Positions 15,865 through 19,921 of a stretch of DNA of 19,921 bases are shown here, one piece after another. Below the pieces are notes generated by a model. It was not told the DNA's origin, searched no databases, and worked only from the letters and a program-made list of their open reading frames with translations. Each line of letters begins with the position of its first letter. The first letter of the stretch is position 1. Source of the DNA: Bacillota bacterium (GTDB taxonomy: Bacteria; Bacillota_C; Negativicutes; CTSoil-072); the NCBI GenBank assembly GCA_017861495.1, contig JAGFXW010000013.1:1-19921 (forward strand), read 5' to 3'. Position numbers and translations under genes: made by a program.

Positions 15865-15959
15865 TCTTTTTCCCCCTCAAAAATGTCTATTATTTTTGAT
15901 TTAGCAACCGGCAAGTTCATGCACTAACGTATGGCATTTTTCTGTTCATCTTTTTCTTA

Positions 15960-15976
15960 TGCACATTCAGTGCCAA
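15960..15976 (-). promoter_or_regulatory. Sigma-54 (-24/-12) promoter of the CoA-transferase operon
   Basis: On the minus strand TTGGCACTGAATGTGCA carries the invariant GG and GC exactly ten bases apart and matches the YTGGCACGRNNNTTGCW consensus at all fixed positions but two. Transcription would begin near 15949, giving a leader of about 85 bases. The 402-base gap 15865-16266 also holds the half-site cluster (16023-16114), an AT-rich inverted repeat (16175-16227) and the terminator of the gene upstream; no coding sequence is seen in it. Confidence 0.8.
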
Positions 15977-16022
15977 TACAAGAAGGCTGATTTTAGTTAT
16001 ATTCTCTTGATTTTTTCCTGTT

Positions 16023-16114
16023 TAAGACATGTCTTATCCGACAACCAAACGATATTTCCGACACTTTTGGATTATAGTCAGACACTTTTTTTGCACTCGA
16101 CAACTCCGGTTGTC
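16023..16114. promoter_or_regulatory. Putative enhancer: cluster of GACA/TGTC half-sites upstream of the sigma-54 promoter
   Basis: GACA occurs at 16026, 16040, 16060, 16081 and 16099, and TGTC at 16030 and 16111. Four longer copies read TCCGACAACC (16037), TCCGACACTT (16057), TCAGACACTT (16078) and CTCGACAACT (16096), spaced 20, 21 and 18 bases, close to two helical turns. Perfect dyads TAAGACATGTCTTA (16023-16036) and GACAAC-TCCG-GTTGTC (16099-16114) flank them. The block is about 75-165 bases upstream of the predicted start, the normal place for sigma-54 activator sites. Confidence 0.65.
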
Positions 16115-16174
16115 TTATTTTTCACAATTAATATCTGGATAATTCAGGAAATGTGTACGATGTGAGAAAATTAA

Positions 16175-16227
16175 TTACAATCGAATTATTTTATATTTTT
16201 TAAAAATACAGAATAATTCGATTGTAA
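16175..16227. repeat. Long AT-rich inverted repeat
   Basis: The arms at 16175-16190 and 16212-16227 (core ACAATCGAATTATT) are perfectly complementary over 16 bases. The inner sequence continues to pair (TATTTTT against AAAAATA), giving a hairpin of about 25 pairs with a few mismatches. It directly adjoins, and shares a few bases with, the hbd-like gene's terminator. Its role is unknown. Confidence 0.7.
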
Positions 16228-16265
16228 AATTGGCGGCTCTCCACCTGTAAAGAACCGCCAATTTT
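16226..16265 (-). terminator. Terminator of the divergent 3-hydroxyacyl-CoA dehydrogenase gene
   Basis: Arms AAAATTGGCGGCTCT (16226-16240) and AGAACCGCCAATTTT (16251-16265) form a 15-base stem with one G-U pair and a ten-base loop, ending in TTTT on the minus strand. It starts one base after the dehydrogenase stop codon. Confidence 0.88.
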
Positions 16266-16266
16266 C

Positions 16267-17220
16267 TTAAAAGGTCATCTTCTTGTCTTTCTGCAGCCAC
16301 TCCAAAAGGACATCTTCGCGAGTCCGTTTGATTTTAGCCAATTGTTCCGGTTCCCAGTCATACATCCCCGTGCCGGTTTTCGCGCCAAGGTTCCCTTTTG
16401 CCGCCGGTTTGCTCAACAACGGCGATACTCCGTGGCTGTCGCACAAATCTTTGTTCAAATACGAAGAAATATTGTAGAAAACATCCAACCCGCCTAAATC
16501 AGCGCTTTCGATTGGACCGCTGGTTGACAGCCGGCGTCCAAGACTGTACTTCATGGTCGTATCGACCGCCTCTTTCGTGGCAATCCCGTTCTCCACAATA
16601 TACAAAGCTTCCCGCAGCAACGCAAATTGCAACCGGTTGCCAATAAACCCGAGCGCTTCTTTTAACAAAGCAACTGGTTTTTTGCCAATTTTTTCCATTA
16701 ATTTCCAAGTAGTGTCAACCGTTTCCTGCGCGGTATGTTTTCCCGGCACCACTTCTACCAGCGGCACGAGGTGCGGCGGATTCCAAAAATGCGCAACGAC
16801 AAAGCGGTCTTTTTTCGCCAGTTTTTCCGCAACAGCCGTCGGACTTAAGCCAGAGGTATTTGTCGCAAAAATCGTTTCCGGCTTGCAAAGTGTTTCCATT
16901 TTTGCAAAAAGATCTTGTTTTATGGCCAAATCTTCGGCCACCGATTCGATAACGAAATCAGCATCCACTGCCGCCTCTTCCAAAGTGGTTACACCTTTGA
17001 TCCGAGCCAAAATGGAATCAATGTCTTTCGGATCGACCAAACCATGCTGTTGATACGTTTCCAACCCGGCTTTGATCCCTTTGAAACCGCGTTCAATGCT
17101 GCTTTCCGAGCGGCCAAACATCCGTACATTATACCCGGCCATTGCAAACATCAACGCTGTGCCGAAACCCATGGTACCGGTACCCAGGTTACAAATATTT
17201 TTAATTTCTTCCATTTGCAT
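16267..17220 (-). CDS. Divergent 3-hydroxyacyl-CoA dehydrogenase family protein
   Basis: 317 residues from ATG at 17220. The fold is that of 3-hydroxyacyl-CoA dehydrogenases: NAD motif NLGTGTMGFG (11-20), ESVAEDLAIKQ block near 92-102, NTSGLSPT near 121-128, catalytic His144 in AHFWNPPHLVPLVEVVPG, and a helical C-terminal domain with ALGFIGNRLQFALLREALYIVENG. It differs from the hbd in this window by GTGTMG for GAGQMG, by FWNPPHLVP for FFNPAPVMK and by a longer C-terminal tail, traits shared with carnitine/beta-hydroxyacid-type dehydrogenases. The substrate may therefore not be simple 3-hydroxybutyryl-CoA. A longer frame to 17304 lacks a ribosome site and family support; 17220 has GGGAG upstream. 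It follows the AtoE-type transporter by 143 bases, probably in the same sigma-54 unit. Confidence 0.88.
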   Translation of the reverse strand: MQMEEIKNICNLGTGTMGFGTALMFAMAGYNVRMFGRSESSIERGFKGIKAGLETYQQHGLVDPKDIDSILARIKGVTTLEEAAVDADFVIESVAEDLAIKQDLFAKMETLCKPETIFATNTSGLSPTAVAEKLAKKDRFVVAHFWNPPHLVPLVEVVPGKHTAQETVDTTWKLMEKIGKKPVALLKEALGFIGNRLQFALLREALYIVENGIATKEAVDTTMKYSLGRRLSTSGPIESADLGGLDVFYNISSYLNKDLCDSHGVSPLLSKPAAKGNLGAKTGTGMYDWEPEQLAKIKRTREDVLLEWLQKDKKMTF

Positions 17221-17277
17221 GTTAAAAATCACTCCCGTTCTGATTCGTATATTATGGTTTATTCCACATTTGGAGCG

Positions 17278-17314
17278 AAAAGCCTGCAAAATTGTTTTAG
17301 CCAACTTTGCAAGC
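17278..17314 (-). terminator. Possible weak terminator or attenuator between transporter and dehydrogenase genes
   Basis: On the minus strand GCTTGCAAA (17314-17306) pairs with TTTGCAGGC (17290-17282) with one G-U pair and a 15-base loop, followed by TTTT (17281-17278). The large loop and short T run suggest partial termination at best, which would lower dehydrogenase expression relative to the transporter. Confidence 0.4.
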
Positions 17315-17363
17315 CATCCGCAGGATCATAAATCCCAGCAATTCGCACCATCTTACTCTCAAC

Positions 17364-18773
17364 TTAATTAATCATCGGCGCAACATAAGGCATCGTTTTT
17401 GACAAGAAGTACAGCAAAATCAATACGGTCGGGGTCAAGAAAATGAGCTGCAAAACAGAGAACCCCGCCAAATCCCGCGCTTTCATTCCCGAAAGGCCAA
17501 GAAGCGGCAGCATCCAGAACGGATTAATAAAGTTCGGCAATGCTTCAGCAGCATTGTATACCTGAACCATCCAGGCCAGATTCACTTTCAATTGGTTAGC
17601 GGCTTCCAATACATACGGAGCTTCTACAACCCATTTGCCGCCGCCGGACGGCAGGAACAGGCCCATAATCGCCGAGTAAGCACCAACAACAACCGGCAAA
17701 GAACCTTGTGTTGATACGGAAACGAAGAATTTTGCCAATAAATCATTTAAACCGGATGCCATTAATACACCAAAAATACCGGCATACAAAGGGAATTGGA
17801 GGAGAACGCCGCCCGTCATCGGAACAGACTTGCCTGCCGCTTTCAGGAAGCCTTTCGGAGTCCAGTGCAGCAGCATCCCCACGATGAGGAACATAAAGTT
17901 ATACGTATTGAGGTCAAGCATAGACATCGCGCCTTTGGTTGTGAACAGGAAAACCAAGTAACCAAAACCCAATAAACAAATAATAATCGTAAGGATCGGG
18001 CTGTATTCCAAATATTCGCCGGGAACTTTCGGTTTGCCCAAATCCTCTTGTTCGTCCGCAAATTGAATTCCGGCCATTTGAGCCGTTTTTGCTTTATCGG
18101 CGTTCGGCGTCGAAGCGTAACAAATCCAAATGGCAACGACGGAAACAACAACAATCATAACGAGGTTTTGCCAGGTGAAAAGAGTTAAACTCAGCGGTAT
18201 TTCACCACTAATCTTATACAGAGAAGCAGGGATAGAAGCTTTCGTCGCCATTAGCAACGCGGCTGAGGACGAGAAACCCAGCGCCCAAACACTGCCTAAA
18301 CCCAAATACGCAGCGGCGCCAATTGCCCGATAGTCTACTCCGGGAACACGCTTGAGAACTTCTTTCATCAATGATCCGGCAAAAATAAGACCAAAGCCCC
18401 AGCTAATCAGCGAAGCAACGATAGACACAAAACCGATATACGCTACGGCGACCTTCGGTGTTTTGGGGAAAGCAGCCATTGACACAATCAATCGTTTTAC
18501 CGGGGGGGCAACTGCCACGACATAACCGCCGATAACGATAAAGGCCATTTGCATAGTAAAGGGGATTAAGCCCCAAAACCCTTTACCAAAGTCGATAGCG
18601 ACCTGGTTGGGAGTCCGCCCCAGCGCCAATGCGGCTGCGCATACTACTGCCACTGCGATTAACGCAAAAACGTAGGCATCAGGAAACCAGCGTTCACTCC
18701 AGTCAGCCAGCGCCATTCCGGTCCGCGCCATTACGCCGGCTTCTTCTTGTTTTGGTTGACGTTGATCAGCCAT
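17364..18773 (-). CDS. atoE: Short-chain fatty acid transporter, AtoE family
   Basis: 469 residues from ATG at 18773, hydrophobic throughout, with about 11-13 membrane segments expected. AtoE-family proteins carry short-chain fatty acids such as butyrate, acetoacetate or hydroxybutyrate across the inner membrane. Family features: N-terminal WSERWFPDAYVFALIAV, GFWGLIPFTMQMAFIVIGGYVVA, ISWGFGLIFAGSLMKEV, FPLYAGIFGVL, and the diagnostic LPSGGGKWVVEAPYV followed by QVYNAAEALPNFINPFWMLPLLG. An in-frame GTG at 18785 gives a protein of 473 residues but has only one base between AAGGAG and the codon; ATG at 18773 has a rather long 13-base gap, so the start is uncertain by four codons. A sigma-54 promoter lies about 110 bases upstream. 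With the two dehydrogenases, CoA-transferase and thiolase nearby, it supplies the uptake step of the presumed pathway. Confidence 0.93.
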   Translation of the reverse strand: MADQRQPKQEEAGVMARTGMALADWSERWFPDAYVFALIAVAVVCAAALALGRTPNQVAIDFGKGFWGLIPFTMQMAFIVIGGYVVAVAPPVKRLIVSMAAFPKTPKVAVAYIGFVSIVASLISWGFGLIFAGSLMKEVLKRVPGVDYRAIGAAAYLGLGSVWALGFSSSAALLMATKASIPASLYKISGEIPLSLTLFTWQNLVMIVVVSVVAIWICYASTPNADKAKTAQMAGIQFADEQEDLGKPKVPGEYLEYSPILTIIICLLGFGYLVFLFTTKGAMSMLDLNTYNFMFLIVGMLLHWTPKGFLKAAGKSVPMTGGVLLQFPLYAGIFGVLMASGLNDLLAKFFVSVSTQGSLPVVVGAYSAIMGLFLPSGGGKWVVEAPYVLEAANQLKVNLAWMVQVYNAAEALPNFINPFWMLPLLGLSGMKARDLAGFSVLQLIFLTPTVLILLYFLSKTMPYVAPMIN

Positions 18774-18834
18774 ACAATAATTCACTCTCCTTATTCTTTA
18801 TTGTGCATTTTTTCACTACAGCTTACGCAAAGGC

Positions 18835-18842
18835 ACCTCCTT
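18835..18842 (-). promoter_or_regulatory. Near-perfect Shine-Dalgarno with no evident gene in the atoE leader
   Basis: AAGGAGGT on the minus strand is followed five to six bases later by TTG CGT AAG CTG TAG, a four-codon frame. It is about 60 bases before the atoE start codon, which has its own AAGGAG. It may be a non-productive ribosome site or a very short leader peptide. Confidence 0.35.
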
Positions 18843-18883
18843 ATACCTATTTTCCCGCAATAATGATTACGCGAAATAAATAA

Positions 18884-18900
18884 TGCAAATCATATGCCAG
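18884..18900 (-). promoter_or_regulatory. Sigma-54 (-24/-12) promoter of the atoE-type transporter gene
   Basis: On the minus strand CTGGCATATGATTTGCA has GG and GC ten bases apart, a full CTGGCA -24 block and a full TTTGCA -12 block. Transcription would begin near 18872. It sits directly downstream of the terminator of the preceding gene, so atoE does not rely on read-through. Confidence 0.8.
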
Positions 18901-18901
18901 C

Positions 18902-18950
18902 AAAAAAAGAAACCTGAGTCTACCATCTAACGATGAATAAACTCAGGTTT
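18902..18950 (-). terminator. Terminator of the glutamate synthase small subunit / NfnB-type gene
   Basis: AAACCTGAGT (18910-18919) and ACTCAGGTTT (18941-18950) form a perfect ten-base stem; the 21-base loop contains a small inner CATC/GATG stem. On the minus strand it is followed by C and a run of seven T (18908-18902). It lies 110 bases after the stop codon. Confidence 0.88.
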
Positions 18951-18971
18951 TTCTTACACTGCACTACTACA

Positions 18972-19035
18972 TTTTTGCAAAAACGCAATCACAAGGTCCA
19001 AATATAGCTGCGCATAGTGTGCATTTTTTCATGCA
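18972..19035. promoter_or_regulatory. Dyads upstream of the atoE sigma-54 promoter, candidate activator sites
   Basis: TTTTTGCAAAAA (18972-18983) is a perfect palindrome; TGCGCA is at 19009-19014 and TGCAT-N6-ATGCA at 19020-19035. They lie about 100-165 bases upstream of the predicted atoE transcription start, where an activator would bind. The GACA/TGTC motif of the other sigma-54 promoter is absent. Confidence 0.3.
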
Positions 19036-19060
19036 ACTGACTAATTTTTGCGCAGTTCGC

Positions 19061-19921
19061 TTAGAGGTTGCTCAGGTATTCATGAATTGCTTTGGCCGCC
19101 CGCTTTCCGGCTCCCATCGCACTGATAACCGTTGCTGCTCCTGTTACGATATCGCCGCCGGCATAAACGCCTTCCCGGGCCGTCTTGCCTTCCTCATCGG
19201 TATTAATCGTTCCCTTACGGCCGATTTCCAAGCCCGGCGTCGTATGGGGGATCAACGGGTTCGGCGTATTGCCGATTGCAATAACTACAGTTTCTACCGG
19301 CAGCACGAAATTCGAGCCTTTCACTTCTACCGGTGAACGGCGGCCCGAAGCATCCGGTTCGCCTAGTTCCATTTTTACGCACTCTAAACCGGCAACCCAG
19401 CCGTCTGCATTGCCGATTACTTTAACCGGGTTCGTCAGGACATTGAAATCAATTCCCTCTTCTTTGGCATGCTCCACTTCTTCATGGCGTGCGGGCATCT
19501 CTTTTTCTGACCGACGGTATACCAGATAAACTTTATCGGCCCCGAGACGCAAAGCAGTACGCGCAGAATCCATCGCAACGTTGCCGCCACCAACGACAGC
19601 CACCTGTTTGCCTATGCCAATTGGCGTATGCTGGTTCGGAAAATCATACGCTTTCATGAGGTTCGTACGGGTCAAAAATTCATTGGCGGAATAAACACCG
19701 TTCAAATTTTCACCCTGGATCCGCAAGAATTGAGGGCTGCCTGCGCCGGAACCGACGAATACCGCCTTGTACCCTTGCTCAAACAATTCGTCGACGGTGA
19801 TGGTTTTGCCGACGACTACGTTCGACACAAACTCAACACCTAAATTTTTGATATATTCTACTTCTGCGGCAACAATGTTTTTCGGCAGACGGAATTCCGG
19901 AATACCGTATACTAAAACGCC
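19061..19921 (-). CDS. NADPH-dependent glutamate synthase small subunit / NfnB-type flavoprotein (N-terminus cut)
   Basis: The frame is open to the right edge; 286 C-terminal residues are present. The visible part starts at GVLVYGIPEFRLPK, continues with VGKTITVDELFEQGYKAVFVGSGAGSPQF, GVYSANEFLTRTNLMKAYDFP, a second Rossmann motif VAVVGGGNVAMDSARTALRLGA, VYRRSEKEMPARHEE, and the C-terminal GDIVTGAATVISAMGAGKRAAKAIHEYL. These are shared by the glutamate synthase beta subunit (electrons from NADPH through FAD and Fe-S to the large subunit) and by NfnB/SudA, the NADP-binding subunit of electron-bifurcating ferredoxin:NADP reductase. The N-terminal Fe-S region is outside the window. Separating the two needs the upstream neighbour: an NfnA-like reductase subunit would favour Nfn, which is common in anaerobes using butyrate-type metabolism. 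GTG at 19828 is internal, not the start. Confidence 0.9.
   Translation of the reverse strand, partial: GVLVYGIPEFRLPKNIVAAEVEYIKNLGVEFVSNVVVGKTITVDELFEQGYKAVFVGSGAGSPQFLRIQGENLNGVYSANEFLTRTNLMKAYDFPNQHTPIGIGKQVAVVGGGNVAMDSARTALRLGADKVYLVYRRSEKEMPARHEEVEHAKEEGIDFNVLTNPVKVIGNADGWVAGLECVKMELGEPDASGRRSPVEVKGSNFVLPVETVVIAIGNTPNPLIPHTTPGLEIGRKGTINTDEEGKTAREGVYAGGDIVTGAATVISAMGAGKRAAKAIHEYLSNL

Noticed and set aside
17221..17304. Extended start of the divergent hydroxyacyl-CoA dehydrogenase
   Set aside because: The extra 28 residues precede the family's normal N-terminus, have no ribosome site and would run through the possible terminator region.
19061..19828. Treating GTG at 19828 as the start of the glutamate synthase-type gene
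   Set aside because: The frame continues upstream to the window edge with conserved sequence (VYGIPEFRLPK), so the gene is truncated, not short.

Overview
The window reads as chromosomal DNA of a diderm, spore-former-type Firmicute, most likely class Negativicutes (Sporomusaceae/Selenomonadales). Two things point there: a secretin with a signal peptide (an outer-membrane protein) among otherwise clostridial-type genes, and a fold-III lysine/ornithine decarboxylase that closely resembles, as I remember it, the dual-specificity enzyme of Selenomonas ruminantium. Base composition is near 50% GC. Every supported gene lies on the minus strand, so transcription runs from high to low coordinates. 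I see no tRNA, rRNA, CRISPR array, insertion sequence or phage gene.

From the right edge: (1) 19921-19061, the 3' part of a glutamate synthase small subunit / NfnB-type flavoprotein, closed by a terminator. (2) 18773-16267, a short-chain fatty acid transporter (AtoE type) and a divergent 3-hydroxyacyl-CoA dehydrogenase, preceded by a good sigma-54 (-24/-12) promoter. (3) 15864-12034, an acyl-CoA:acetate/3-ketoacid CoA-transferase, a thiolase and a 3-hydroxybutyryl-CoA dehydrogenase, preceded by a second sigma-54 promoter and an upstream cluster of GACA/TGTC half-sites that looks like an enhancer for a sigma-54 activator. Units 2 and 3 together form a likely regulon for uptake, CoA activation, oxidation and thiolysis of a C4 acid such as 3-hydroxybutyrate or acetoacetate. 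No activator gene, crotonase or acyl-CoA dehydrogenase is in view.

(4) 11799-10492, a DctA-type C4-dicarboxylate:cation symporter with its own terminator. (5) 10146-9379, an IclR-family regulator with a possible self-operator in its leader. (6) 9319-8888, a cyclophilin-type peptidyl-prolyl isomerase. (7) 8685-7519, the lysine/ornithine decarboxylase, with a recognisable promoter, a leader hairpin and a terminator.

(8) 7384-1641 looks like one operon: a 576-residue membrane protein of unknown function, a CpaC/RcpA-type secretin, a receiver-CpaE/TadZ ATPase fusion, a DegS-like histidine kinase and a DUF192 protein. The kinase lies directly downstream of a protein with an intact phospho-acceptor receiver, suggesting a two-component pair whose output is a MinD-like localisation ATPase, not a transcription factor. 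The usual Tad motor, platform and pilin genes are not in the window. (9) 1488 to the left edge is a membrane sensor with an extracytoplasmic Cache-like region and a cytoplasmic GAF domain, cut before its output domain.
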